Source: Mesocentrotus franciscanus
Lineage: Eukaryota; Echinodermata; Echinoidea; Camarodonta; Strongylocentrotidae
Length of the DNA stretch: 64,000 bases
Direction of reading: 5' to 3'
Assembly (NCBI GenBank): GCA_037976565.1
Contig: CP137682.1
Coordinates: forward strand, 22,806,800-22,870,799
Shown here: positions 36,249 through 50,104 of the stretch, piece after piece
Layout: every line of letters begins with the position of its first letter
Position numbering within the stretch: the first letter of the stretch is position 1
Notes under the pieces: model-generated
What the model saw: the letters and a program-made list of their open reading frames with translations, nothing else
Told to the model about the DNA's origin: nothing
Database searches by the model: none
Program-made: the position numbers and the translations under genes

Positions 36249-37284
36249 TGTTCAAGTTACATCACCGACCAGATGAACCTATCTAGCGACTTCATTGTTA
36301 TTTCGATTCATGCTAAATGCTGAAAACCCAACACCAATACACTCATCTAGTAACACCAGGTGCCCAGTCTATCTTGCCCAATTTCTTTCTTCTGTACACC
36401 TAATTTTCTATTATAATTTTATGATTATTATTATAATTTTTTTGTTTTGGCCTTGAAAGCCAAGGCAACTATATACTCTAAATTGCTCACATTTTTTTTA
36501 ATAAGACAAAATTGCATTGGTCATAAAAATCCCTGTCTTTATCTCAAAATTGGCACAAAGGTTGCTTTTATTTCTTTGGAATGAATCAACTGCCTGTGAA
36601 AGTCCTTCTTTTTTCCAGCACATTTCACTAAATATATGCAAATTTATCTTTCTCAACAATATTTTTCACCAAGTAGACAGCAGGGGTACACAAAACATCA
36701 GGTGCACAATATGCTCTTAAAATTTCATTCATGTAAATCACCTCAAATTGCAGATAGCACAATTGCAATAGCACAATTAGCAGGAAATGACAGTATAGAA
36801 TTTTCAAAAGATAAACTTGCCTTCCCATCCTTGTTTAAAAGCTCTACAAATTCTTTTCCTCATTATCTCAGAGGTTTGTGTTTAAAAAAACACATATCAC
36901 AGTAGCAATCTGACCATACAGTGACCCCGCGAAAATTGAAATACATAAGAGTGATTGCATGCATGTGGTGCTTATGGAAAGTTGAAATGAAAAGACAAGG
37001 CAAGAAATACGTTGTTTGATATATCATTTATCTTGTTTCTCTCTCCAAGGTACTTTTCCATATATGAGGATATATGCTATTTTTGGCAGAATATAAAGAG
37101 AATAATCATATATATTATTTATGGCTTAAATTAAAGGAGAAACAGTCCATTTGTATCATATTACTATGGCCACTGCACAGATATAATTATATAACTTTGT
37201 TTCATGATGCAAACTGTTCAAAACCTTTAGTTCTGCAATACAAGTTTGACTGTTAATATCTCTCTTGTTACTATATCATCATAA

Positions 37285-37318
37285 GTCAGGTGACAGTCAG
37301 GTGACAGTCAGGTGACAT
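37285..37318 (+). repeat. Three tandem GTCAGGTGACA units
   Basis: A 12-bp unit, GTCAGGTGACA plus a linker base, occurs three times immediately before the foldback element at 37322. Each unit includes a CAGGTG E-box hexamer. Confidence 0.8.
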
Positions 37319-37321
37319 TGG

Positions 37322-37643
37322 TATTATTGAAAAGCCTGTTTATTCCACTTTACAATGACGCCCCATTTGTAATGATTATGTAATCATGGAACGTGCAGTA
37401 AGTACACCTGAATATGGCTCCAAGTCAAAAGTGAAATGTTGCAAGATGGATTGTTATCTTCAACAGTGACCACCTCAATATCATTAAACACAATCCATCC
37501 TCCAAACAAATAACAATCCATTTTGCAACATTTCACTTTTGACTTTGCCCCCATATTCAGGTGTACTGCACATTCCATGATTACATAACCATTACAAATG
37601 GGGCATCACTGTAAAGTAGAATAAACAGGCTTTTCAATTATAT
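37322..37643. mobile_element. 322-bp foldback element
   Basis: The left arm (TTGAAAAGCCTGTTTATTCC, CCCCATTTGTAATG, ATGTAATCATGGAA, AAAAGTGAAATGTTGCAA) is mirrored by the right arm from about 37505 to 37643. A spacer of roughly 50 bp lies between. Confidence 0.9.
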
Positions 37644-38554
37644 CAACGTCACGTATGAGAGAGATATCAATGCTCAAACTTGAATTGAAGAACTTTTTTG
37701 AGGAGTTTATATCCTATGATATCAAAATTAATTGATAACACCGATATATTTTCCTTCGCTTAATGTAGGGTATGATGGGGGATATGGAATATTTGAGGTC
37801 TAATTTATGTTACCTCATACATCTATCCTTCATATATCATGAATTAACATCCTACCAGACCATCCAATGACTTTTTATGCAGGAAGCATAATGCCAAGCT
37901 CTACATGTATTGTAGCGATAAGCAGAACTCTTAACCCGATGGAGCCGAATTAAATTCTTCCTCAGAAAACATAACAAGGTATGCACACACATGCTTCTCC
38001 AAGGAAAGACTTGATATATTTGTTAACCAACCTTAGAATGCTAGATAAGTGATGACTTCTAACTCGAGAGCTATCATAAAAATTGAATGAATTGGAAATA
38101 TCAGGAGGAAAATTGCATTGTTAATACTTGTGCTAGTTCTATTACCCATAATTACTGATTATCACATTGTTAATCTTCGGTTTTGTGCAAAGCCATACCT
38201 AAACAGGTCCCATCTCTCTGTCTCTCCATAACTCTCTCCGTCTATCCATAAAAAGGGATCTTCCTCATGCTTACTCGTAATTGGTTTCTACTTACTGATT
38301 TTGGCGATAAATGGCAGACATAACAGCCATAACAATTCTCCTATAGCTCCATACATATGCAGTGAACCACTCTGCATCACCCATCTATATGTGAACAGCT
38401 CAAGCATCAACACATTCCCATCTGCATGATGTACATGGCAGACCAGTTTACATATGTATTCCCAACCTGCAGTGCCAACCTGTAGAGCAGATAAAAACCC
38501 CATAAGACTGTTTTGTGTTCACATGCATCCTTCTTGCGTTCAAATGCACCCTGA

Positions 38555-41500
38555 TCAGTCATCGACGGATTGAATCTCGCCCATGTTAATGCGGTCACCC
38601 GGGTTGACGCTAAAACCGAGGATGCTGGGGTCGACGTTGCATCTTCTTCTTCTGCTTGCGGTTGTTCCTACTCACGCTCTCCCAGTCTCCCATCTGGGCC
38701 TGCTGGTGAGGGGCGGAGGAGGGCACCGAGGCAGTCGGCAGGTGGTGGCGGACAGGCTGGATTTGTTTCCAAGCCATGCGGATTCCTGCAGTCGGTGCAA
38801 AACACAAAGAGAGAAAAACAAACATTGCATTTTATGTCACAGCTCAAAAAACAGGTTACATTAACAAAGGCAAGGAAAAATAAAACTAATCATTTTAGTT
38901 TGAATTGCTTGAGAAAGTTTTTGACCTTTTTTTTTTAAAATCCATTCACAAGCATTGATCTAATAGTTATATGACACAAACTTGTTTCAAATGGGTGTCT
39001 TTGGAGTCCTTTCAACATGCCATCGTATAAGTTATGGCTTTTCTTTTCAACTACTTAAAAAGTTCATACAACTACTCCATGGTTTGAATGTATTCTACAT
39101 GTAGGGTTTACTGCACAGATGAAACACTGATTTTACATAATAAACATTTAAAGAGCTAAATCAGTCCACCTTCCTCCCCTTCCCCCTAAAATATCCCAAA
39201 TATGAAATAGTCCTGCTAACAAACACACATCGGTACAAGACAGCCAAGAAGCTCTCATTAAATAATCCGTTAACTTGTACTCATGAGTTTAACAGATAAG
39301 ATATCACTTATCGCTCACGGAAGGAAAACAGGTGGGAATGGGGGCCATGTTAGGGTTAAGATTGTTATTGCTGCTGATGCACAGAGAACATTTATCATTG
39401 TAAAATGACACAGAATATGTGTTTATTTTCATATGCACAGGTCAACATGTAGCCATCTATGTTAGGAGTAAAAGGAAAACTACATTGATAGTAAGCCCAC
39501 TTAATTGTTATGAAGAATTGAGGGCATTCTACAGAAGAAGAAAAATGTATACACAAACAGCTCCCATGTGACATGAACTTCAAACCCAGATTCATAAAAA
39601 GACATGTGTCTCGGTAAGACAAAAGTCACACATGTTCAATATCATTGTGCAACTCTCCCAAATTCATATCGGAATTTGCATATCATAACAATAACAAAAT
39701 ATTTGTAACATGAAATACATTCTGTGCTTTCTTTCAGCACTTTGACTTTAATCATCAAATAAAATTAGAATATTGTTTTATGAACTAATAATTGTTATGA
39801 AGAAGAAAAATAATAATATTGTAATGCCTGATGTATTAGATTATATTAATGATTGAAACAAAAACGTTTTGGCAATAAATTCAATTCAATTTAATAAATT
39901 CACCTCATTTTCTTCTCTTTATATCTTCCTGAGTAAGTGATAGAATGGAGACTACAGAAACAAAAGAGAGAGCATCTTTCAGATATTGGCATCATAGCAT
40001 GTTGAGAGATATAGTTGTGACAAGTATATGTATAGACGCATGTGAGGTCATCGGTTAGAGCATGGGGCTCCACCTAGTTCCCTCCTACATGCAATCTCTA
40101 TGGGAGGGAGTTAGTTGGGGCTCAATGATATGGCTGACCAATGAGAAGCAATTTCCAGTGATGTAACTATGTCTCTCAACTAGCTATGATTGGCATTTGT
40201 TTAAAAAGTCCTCATTAATCACTTTCACTAAGAATGCAAATAAGAAAGGTAAAATTCATGGAAACAAGTCTAAATGGTGGTGTCCTTCCCCAAGAGTATT
40301 ACTAAATGAGTGAGTATCATTGTAATTTAGAGAAAGATAGATGGAGGAGGGGGAGGATTTTCAAGTGAATACCTGTTAAACAAAGAAACAAGGTCATCTG
40401 ATAAGAGCATACCCGATAACTTACATGAAGCTAAATGGTTATGGCAGTAAGACACGGGACAGAAAAACAAACATACACAACAGACACACACATACACAGG
40501 ACAGAGGGTTGTTTGTTATTTTTAAACAAAAACTGGAGTATTTGGATTTCCAAAGTATTGATAAACTGAAACTACAAATTCCTGATTTGTTAGGGAAAAC
40601 AACACAGATTCCCTATAAGCAATTCATATCTATATGTGGATAAATCACAATTTTCTTATTCAAACATTGTATTTCATACATTTCTTTGATATCATTTTTG
40701 CCCAAAACAAAATATAGTTATAGGCATGCTAGGGATTTAAAACCGAATGCTATGGCCAGAACATGCAAGGGAAAAATAAACAACAGGCACTGTCCACCCA
40801 CCCTCCAAAGAACCCGCATAATGAAAAGAGGACAATGTGTAGCAGACAATGCAAAACAGCAAAAGATAACGGGAAACTAATGCTTCCTTCACACATGCAT
40901 CATCCATTGAGCAAGACTCTACTGTTTGTAGGGATGGGGAGGGGGGTTTTCATAGGTTCTTGCTCAACTACATCTAGCATTGAATCTCGATTAGGTGATT
41001 CCATGAAATGTGTCCCTTACAACCCAATTCTTTTCTTTTTTTCATCCAAAATTGAAAAATCTGTTGGTGTTACCACTGGCCAATGATGGTGACTTCGAAT
41101 CATTAGTCAATGGTAATATCAAGGAATTTATTTTTCATTTTTTTGATGAAATAAATGGATAAAGACTTGTGATAAAGAGGACAAATTTGACTGAATCACC
41201 TAAATGTTACTGGTATTAAGCTATGGTAGTTCATCGGGATGTCTCTAGAAACTGTTAACACCTACATAATATACACACACATGAACAAATTTCAAAGTTC
41301 ATAAGTCAATCCTACCACTTCTTTCTGCTGGCGTTGCTGGTCTCGCTGCCTGCTCCTTCGTTCAAGGAACTGCCGGGCAAAGTTGGAGCTCTCCGGAGTG
41401 TCACCCAGGTACATCTTGACATATTCGTGGACCTCGTATGGAGAATCAATGTCTTGCAGGAATGACACAAAGGTTGGAACTGCATGGTAGAAAAGATTGT

Positions 41501-44500
41501 GTATGAAAGAAACAAGAAAAAAAAAGAATGGATGAATGGAAGAAAAACAAAAGAAAAAAATACATGCAAACATATAAAGAGGGAGAATAAATACAAACAA
41601 ATAAAGGATAGGAGGACGTAGGAAAAGATAAGAAGAGATAACTAGGGAAGAGAGACAGAGATTGAAACAGACAAAAAGGAATTTTGGGGAAAGCAAGGGA
41701 TAGAAAAAAGAGGGAAGAGAGGGAGTGGGGAAGAAATGAGAAGGACAGACAGATAGACGGACAGAGAGGGATATGGAGAGAGGGAGAGAGAAAGACAGAG
41801 AGAGAAAGAGAGAGAAAGAGAGAGAAAGAGAAAGACATAACAGCCAATATATTTTACTTTCAACTTTTCCGTAAACTTTTCCGCAAATTCTTGTGACTTA
41901 ATTTTGAGTCTTTCTATCAACATATCTAGCACTTTAAAGTACTGTGAATGAAAGTTATTGGGATAACCATAAAATGTTGTGAATTGTGTTAAACGACTTA
42001 AACATAGTGTCTTTCGTTGGAAATCATCAATGACTTACCATCCACAGGTGGTCTCATTCGCTTCAGTTCCATCTCACACCACTGACCAAACTCAGATGAA
42101 GGAGGGTTGCTCTGAAACAGCTTCCTCACAGCCTCCTGGAATGAATATTCATGAGTTAGAGAATAGAGAATTATGCATAAACAATGAATATTCATGATCA
42201 GAGAAAAGGGAAAAAAATCATTCTCTTCAGCTGGTACTCTCATGTACGCTCCAGCAATAATTGCTCCAGGCTTTATTTCATCAAAGATATAGGGTTAGAG
42301 TTAGCCTAGGTTTGAAATTGGGTTTTAGATTAGGATCAGGGTTAGGCCTTGTTCTGATATGAAGCACCATAACCGCTGCAGTTTTTTAATGATGATGTAA
42401 AGTGTGATACGTGTCACAAGTCTGTATCTTTTAGAACAGAGTTCAATGAATATTTGCAGGACCTTTGTTGTGTGCAGTTGCCATTATTTACATGTCAACA
42501 AAAAAACCTCAACTGTTTTTTTCCTTCTTGAAGCAGTTTCAAATCTGATTGGGTCTCAAGGTTAGGGTTAGGTTACTTCGGTATATTGATTGGTCCAGGG
42601 TCGAAGTTAGAATTTCTGGTAATTATGAAACTGATCATGGCCCAATTGTCGTAGGAGCACGTGTCATACAACCACCCCCACCACCCCCTTTCCTCTCCTG
42701 GGGTATTCCCCATAGGCCATTCCCTTTAGGGTATTCCCCTTGGAATAATCTCTTAGGGTATTTCCCTTACCTCTTCCTTTGTCCTGGCCTTGTTGCTGTT
42801 GACAGGGGCGGGGTTCCTAGCAGGGGGTGCGGCAATGGGGTTAACGTTTGATGCCACACTCCTTAAAGATGGGAAATTGGCATTGCTGTCAATAAACAGA
42901 TACATTTCTTGCAGTTAGATAAGGAGATTTTTTTTAAATTAAAAAACACTTTGGTTAGTATATGCACAGATATAGAATAAAATAAATGCAAGTATTAACA
43001 GTATCCTTTGAAGGTTTCTGTACACGTACAATGTACATTGACCTATCATATGCAGATACAAATTATGTATGATAATAATACAAACATGTATGAACTATGA
43101 ATATAATGTGAAAAGTGAGGTTGGGGCTACCATCTTCTCAAGCCACTTTGTGACTTGCAGTAAGCGGAAAGAAGTATAGCCATCAAGATCATGGAGTGAA
43201 GGAGATAATTATTCCCTTATATATCCAACATCGAAAAATACCAAGTAATTTTAGTGTTGAGAAGATGACATGCTGGGTGCAAGACAAAATTTAATTAGAT
43301 ACCCGGTAAACCGATTATATTAAACAGTAAATAGAGCAATTACATTAAAGGTATAGACCAGTTTGGGAAACGCCCCCCTCTCAACAAATGAAATGGAAGC
43401 TCTTATTACCAATCATGTGAAAGAATATGTTTTTACTAATACGTAATGATACAAATTTTTTCCGGGAAACCGCCCATTAATTGATATATTTGGTAAATTA
43501 TCATATCTATCCAGACTGGATAGATATAGGGTAGTCCCATATACATCTTTCTGTGTAAAGTGCTTGTAACTTTCCAAGACTGGGCCAAATTCCTTATCAT
43601 TTTGATGATTCCAGAACCTTGCAGTACACACCAATAATTATATGCTAGATGATCAACCTTTTCTGATCGATTCCACAACGTTTCTTTCACAATGCAATCG
43701 CATGACCAGAACTGGACTATACCTTTAACAATCTCTCATAAAATTGCATAGACAGAGCTGCCAAGTTGTATTTTGCATTTTCAGTATTCTTATCCCCCAA
43801 AATCAGTATTTTGACAAAAAAATCCGTATTTTTTCCGCATGAAAAAAATATGCATGCATATCGGCGATGTTCGATCACTTAGGCCTATTACATTTCCGTC
43901 CCACACGTAAACAACTAAGGCCTAACTAAGCACTGCACAATGGACATAACAGTAACACATTAAAAATTTGCCCTTTAAAAAAAAAAAACCCTTAGAAGTA
44001 GATCTACACATGTAGCTTATCAAATGAACATTCATTACCGTCAGACCAGACAATTCCGTCTTTTCTGCAAATGTCCTTCATTTCAGTTCTAACTCGACTC
44101 GTATAGTCACATCGCATGCACAATAATTGTCAATTAGTACACACACACGTACACATCACGTACACATACACACGTGTACGCATATTGGCAAGTTGCAGCA
44201 CCAATTCCACTTCAGTCCCACACGCAGACAATCGATGCATGCTCGAAGCACCACACACATGCATAGTAAACATACACACGGATATCTAAGCCGACACACG
44301 TCTTTCAGCGCACGGAGTGCGCACCAGCCATGCCCATTGACTAATACACAATTGACACGGGGCGCGCACTACCCATAGACCTATACACAACTGATTTTTT
44401 TTCTTTTTCCGTGTTTTAACGTGAAAAAACGTACGTCCGTACTACTTGGCAGCTCTGCATAGACATACAGAACAAGTTCAGGGAAATGGGAAAACCAATG

Positions 44501-47500
44501 ATATCACCAAAACAAGTGAATGGGACTACTCACTTAGGTTTGCTGACAGTATCTCTGACATTATCTCTAGCACACTCGTCCCAGAAGCCCATGTTGGCTG
44601 ATGATGATGATACAGTCCTTGGTTGATCACCCCAAACGCTACTGGTGCTACCACCGCCGCCACCACCACTACTGGCATGGTCTCCTGACCAAGCGAGGGA
44701 GGTATTTGCCCCACCGCTACCCCACACGGCAGCAGAAGAGAAAGTCATTCCCTGAAAAGTAATCAGAAAGTTGTTGTTGCATTATATTGTATCATAGCTA
44801 GTTTCAAAACTTAAAATAACTTTAGCCTGAAATACTCTCATTTCCATTTCATACATGTAGGCTTGGTTTACACAGCTTTACACAACAAATTTACAGTGTA
44901 TTCACTTGGAGAGCAAAATAATTATTCTGTTTTAGTTACTAATGTAAAGCGCTTTGAGCATGTTTATGTAAAGGCGCTATATAAATATCAATATGTATGT
45001 ATGTATAAAAAGGTCTCAAACTGTGAAAAACATTTGAATGACAGGAACAATAATTTCAATCTATACTTGCTTTTACTTCCTCAAAGTGGCTATTGCTCAA
45101 TACACATGCAACAAATGTAAAAATTTAAAATAAATCAACACTGATACATCGCTACAATGAAAAAAGAATTGTAGGCCGAGGGTAAATTGTATGTGGATAT
45201 GTTTCAATCCTTGTTATGGCGCTTCTCTGTTCAGACATAATACTTTTGTAGCTGTTGGAATGCCACTTTTGGGTAACAGGGCCAAAAACATATTAAAGCC
45301 CCACTGCACTACTTGTAGCTACTTGCACCCTCTATATAGCAAACAATGCCTTGCTCACAAGATAATTTGCCAAAACTGTTTTCAATCCTGATAATAGCAG
45401 TCAAAATTCAATTAAATTAAATAAATTTCAATTCATTTCATTTTATTCCATTTTAAAACAATGAACAAATTTAAATACATGGGTAAAATAATAACGGTAA
45501 TAAAAATCATATTAAATGGTGGGATACCCTTAAAAGCGATATGCTTGTTTTTTTTTATTTGTTTTACTGACTGCTAAGAAAGCATGTGTATGCTTGTAAG
45601 TAAGCAACCGGGGGACCAACAGCTTTAAGTCCTCTCTGAGGGACTTGGTAAAGAGGATCAATGCCTTACCAAAGGGCACTAGCGTATCGACTTGGTTTCA
45701 AACCCGGGACCTCCCGGATACGAGACCATTGCTTCACCACTAAGCTATCGCGCATCCTCATTCAACTTCAATTTATTTCATTCATTTCCATTTCAATAAA
45801 TGTAAATACATGGGTAAAATAACAACGGCAATAAAATCATATTAAATGGTGGGACATCCTTAAAAGCGAAATGCTTGTGGGCAGATAGGTAGGTAGGGTC
45901 CCAAGGATACCCACCTTGCTCTGTTCAGTCTGCTTGGCTTTCCCTCTCTCCATCTGTTGCCTTGCTTGCTCTTCTTGAATCTCACGAAGAGACTTGGTCG
46001 ACTGGTTCATGCTGTTGCTACTGCTACTACAGGAAGAGTATCACAAAATATTAATTCAATTCAGTTCATTTTATTTTCACATTTGAATAAAAAGAACGAT
46101 CACAATGACAATAACATAAACATTGAAAGAGAAAATAAGTATCAAACAGAAACAAATTCAAATATGGTGGGATTTGCAAAAGGCCACAGACAAACCCCAT
46201 TAAAAAAATATGAAATGTGTATATGTATATGAATAAAACAAAGAAAAGGAAACCTTTCCCCCTAACTCTAAATTTCAACTTGACCGACTCTTAAACTAAA
46301 GTTTTAAATCACCTACAAAGAGCTATATCAGTCAAATGGGAGAGAAATGAAAAATATCACATAGAGCTATTAATTCTCCAGAAAATTAAAAAGAAGGTAG
46401 TGTACTGGTGACGTTGTAAAACAATTTGTGAGCCTTCTAATTTCTCTTTTTTTTTAATTTGTTTGTTTCACCTGACTGCTGAGAAAGCATGTGTATGCTT
46501 GTAAGTAAGCAACCAGGGGAATAACGGCTTTAAGTCCTCTCAGAGGGACTTGGTAATGAGGATTAATGCCTTACCAAAGGGCACTAGCGCATCAACTTGG
46601 TTTTGGACCCGGGACCTCTCGGTTACGAGACCACTGCTCTACCACTGAGCCATCGCACCTCCTCTTTTGCTTTGTATGTGGAATATCATCACAGTACTGT
46701 TCACACGCATGATTGCTCTTGAACATTGAGCTCTGATAACGTTGTTCTGATAACGATTTGTATAACGATTAACCATTTGTTACCTTTTTTTTCTGATTCA
46801 TGTTTATCTTTTCTGGAAGAATAATATAGAAGCAATGCCACTTGAAAAAAAGATTGATCCTGATATGCTCTCATCCCTCGTATGGGATTAGACAAGAGTT
46901 TTGAAGAGTCCATATACATCCTATCTATGCACAGCGCATTTACATGTATGTGATATTCAACAAGTGTGTGTCAACTGTCAATTTGTTAGATTCTGATGTT
47001 TCCCATATTTTACAATATACAGTCATAAGTAAGTACTACAGTATCTAAATCTAAAACTAAATTTGAGACAGTTTCTTTACAACGCAATCACATGACCAGG
47101 ACTTGACTTTAACTTTTAAACCAGGGATAGATCCTGAAAACAGGCCAGACTCTGAAAATGATATCGCTGGCATCAATGAGAGGAAATCATTTACCTGGAG
47201 TTGGTAGCACCCCATCCGGCTTGTCTGCTCTGAGCATTCTGCTGCTGTTGCTTCTGCTGCAACATCTGCGCTTGCAGCTTCTTCTGTCTCTGTAATAACA
47301 ATAATAATAATAATAATGATAATAATGAATTTATATAGGGCCTTTTCCAGAGGTTACAAGGCCCTGTCCCATAGTCTAAGGGATTCTCAAGCTGTGGAGT
47401 GACGATAATTTCTTAAACTTGGCATACTGTAACAGCTAGAGTATCTCAAAAAGATTAAGTCCATGGAGTTTCATATCATTATCTCAAACGGTTTTCAAAT

Positions 47501-48989
47501 TATCACTAATTAACTATTCACAAATTATCAGCGAATTGACAATTTTGCATTGTGTACAATACACATGGGGAAATGTTCAGTTTTGTTTACATGATGCTTG
47601 AAATTTTATCAATTTGGTATCAAAAGATGCGTAAGATTCTAAACGATACAGTTATGAAAGCTCATGAAAAGATTATCCTCGAACGTATCGCGGCACACGT
47701 CAAGGGGATGGACTCTGCCCCAACCCTTTTAGGGTTAACTATCTTCCCAAAACAGACACAGCTACAAACATTATAGAGGGTGTCCACATGTAGAATATCT
47801 GAAGTCAAAACCCCATGTACGCCTCGTAAAAGTTAAACTATGAAAATTGTTTGAAACCCTACTGGCACTGGGGGGTGTTTCACAAAGATCCTAAGTCAAA
47901 CTTATCTCTAAGTTGGACTTAAATATTATGGAGAGCCATTTGTAGCCCTAAAATAAAATATATTCAAGAGCAAAAATTCAAGTATTTTAGACTTTTCAAA
48001 AATTCAACATCAAGAACATGAAATCTCCTTGATAATAGAAAATATGAATGTTTGAATCAACATTTTATGCCTTTTAAAATAACTTTTACAAAATATTTTC
48101 AAAGATGCAAACGGCTTTCCATAATTGTTAAGTCCAACTTAGAGATAAGTTCAACTTAGGATCTTTGTGAAACACCCCCCTGGAGGGATTAATTTTTTTT
48201 TAAAACAAAATGACATACCTCATTTCTCTCAATTTCTTCCTGCTGTTTCTGCATCAGCTGTATCTGTTGTAGAGTTGGTCCGCTGCTGGAAGTTGTAGCA
48301 TTGCGCTGAGCCCACATGGCACTGCTTGGCAACTGCAACAAAAATTTATCACAAATAAGTTTCTCTCTTTGCTTCGATAAAAATTATTCCCAGCTTGTAG
48401 GCTCAATTGCAGATTATTATTACTCTTTTTATGATCACACGATAATTTGTCAATATTTACCTACATATGAATCATCACCACATGTAGGTAAATATTGAAA
48501 AAAAATTTGGAATAAGCATGATAAAGGATTATCAAACAAAGGTAGTTTAACATTTAGAATGTGTGAACACAATATAGAACTGTGTTAATACCCTTCTTTT
48601 TTCAATATCATACCCTACTTCTTAAATACAGTCAAACCTGTCTATAAAGGCCACCCAAGGGAAACAGGAAAACTGGCCACTGCAGACTTGTGGCCTTTCT
48701 GGACAGGTCCTATAACACACATTTCTTCTTAGCAGGAAACAATACAGGTGACCATTATAGACATGTGGCCTTTAAAGAGAGGTGGCCACTAAGACAGGTT
48801 TGGCTGTATCATACAAAAAGGACTAATTATACAATCCATTATGGGGATTTAGAATTAATGTCTAGTCTAACAAAGTCAAAGTGCTAAGCATATCAAGACA
48901 TTGTCCTTAGGAATTTCATGTCACAGATGAAAAATAAAAATAATGATCTGAGCTCTACTTGTAAAAATTACTTACAGCGGGTGGTTGGG

Positions 48990-49026
<37 letters not shown>

Positions 49027-50072
49027 TTGTTGAGCCTGTTGCTGTGCTTGTTGCTGGGCCTGCTGCTGCTGCAACCTCTGCAAGGTTTCTTGCTGACGTT
49101 GTATCTCTTGTTGCCTGAAAATGAATTAGAATTTCACAAGTCATCTTAACAGTTCCTGATGCTGTTTTGGTTGTAGGACTTTACAGCATGTTTTGATCAG
49201 TTCTACAGATGATCTTCATTGTATATAATACAGAAATCCTGACAACATTATATTCCCAGTAGATAAGCACCATTGTGAATACTGAAGGCTTGTGTCCCGT
49301 CTCAAAGTCCACAAAAGTTGCACATCATTCTTCTCCTTATCCAAATATTCCTACAAGTTCTGCGTGCTCACTACTGCATGATAGAATATGCCCAGGCACC
49401 CTTGTTAACATTAAAAAAGAGGGTATTGCACCATGCTGCGCAAAGTGATGGCGCAATACCATATGCATCAATTTTTATGGTTGCCATTAACAGTCCAGTA
49501 ATACTTTTTAATCTATCAAGACATTACACGATTCTGCAGAGACCGACAACTTAAAGGGAGTTTAACAGTTCAGTAAGTGATAAAAAGACTCTGTTACTAT
49601 TACAAACAAACCCTAACCTTAAATACAAATCCAGAAGATAACCTACACTAACAAAATATTTAACAAGAACAACGCGACTGAATAAACACTTCCACAACAC
49701 ATTACTCCAGTGAAAATAGCTCTATGGTCTACATCCTACATTAACCGAATTCCTAACTTAAACCCTGGAGCTCCTCACCTAATAACACTAACCCTATAGA
49801 AGTGCCTTTCTCTAGTGAACATGTCACCAGACTGTGGATCGTATGGTTCGTGGTTCAAGTACCCCGCAGCACCAGTGTCCTTTGGCAAGACATTAATCTA
49901 AATTTCCCACTCTCCACCCAGGTGAAGTAAATAGGTACCCGGAAGGAAGAAATTCCTTGAATGCTTTAAGCACCTTATTATGGTGGCTCAGCTACAGCCG
50001 GGGTAATAATATGATACTTTGTTTTAAGCGCAGTAGAGTATATTCATATAGTAGCTGTGCTATATAAATGGA

Positions 50073-50104
<32 letters not shown>

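Larger units (their letters stand above)
27605..38554. other. Convergent 3' region between MAD2L2 and GIGYF
   Basis: No exon is supported here. For MAD2L2, candidate polyadenylation hexamers AATAAA occur at 27763-27768 and 30119-30124. For GIGYF no unique minus-strand signal could be chosen. The region holds inverted-repeat elements at 29304-29866, 30236-30525, 31837-32260, 36131-36248 and 37322-37643, the second copy of the 18963 element, a hairpin cluster at 34079-34447 and a CT-rich stretch near 31400. Confidence 0.7.

Noticed and set aside
41446..41932. Overlapping Ser/Leu/Phe-rich frames near GIGYF exon 22
   Set aside because: They lie in the GA-rich intron upstream of exon 22. Only 41319-41479 matches the family.
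46447..46663. tRNA gene
   Set aside because: A-box and B-box-like motifs are present, but there is no acceptor-stem pairing and the sequence is dispersed with a non-tRNA body. It is SINE-like.
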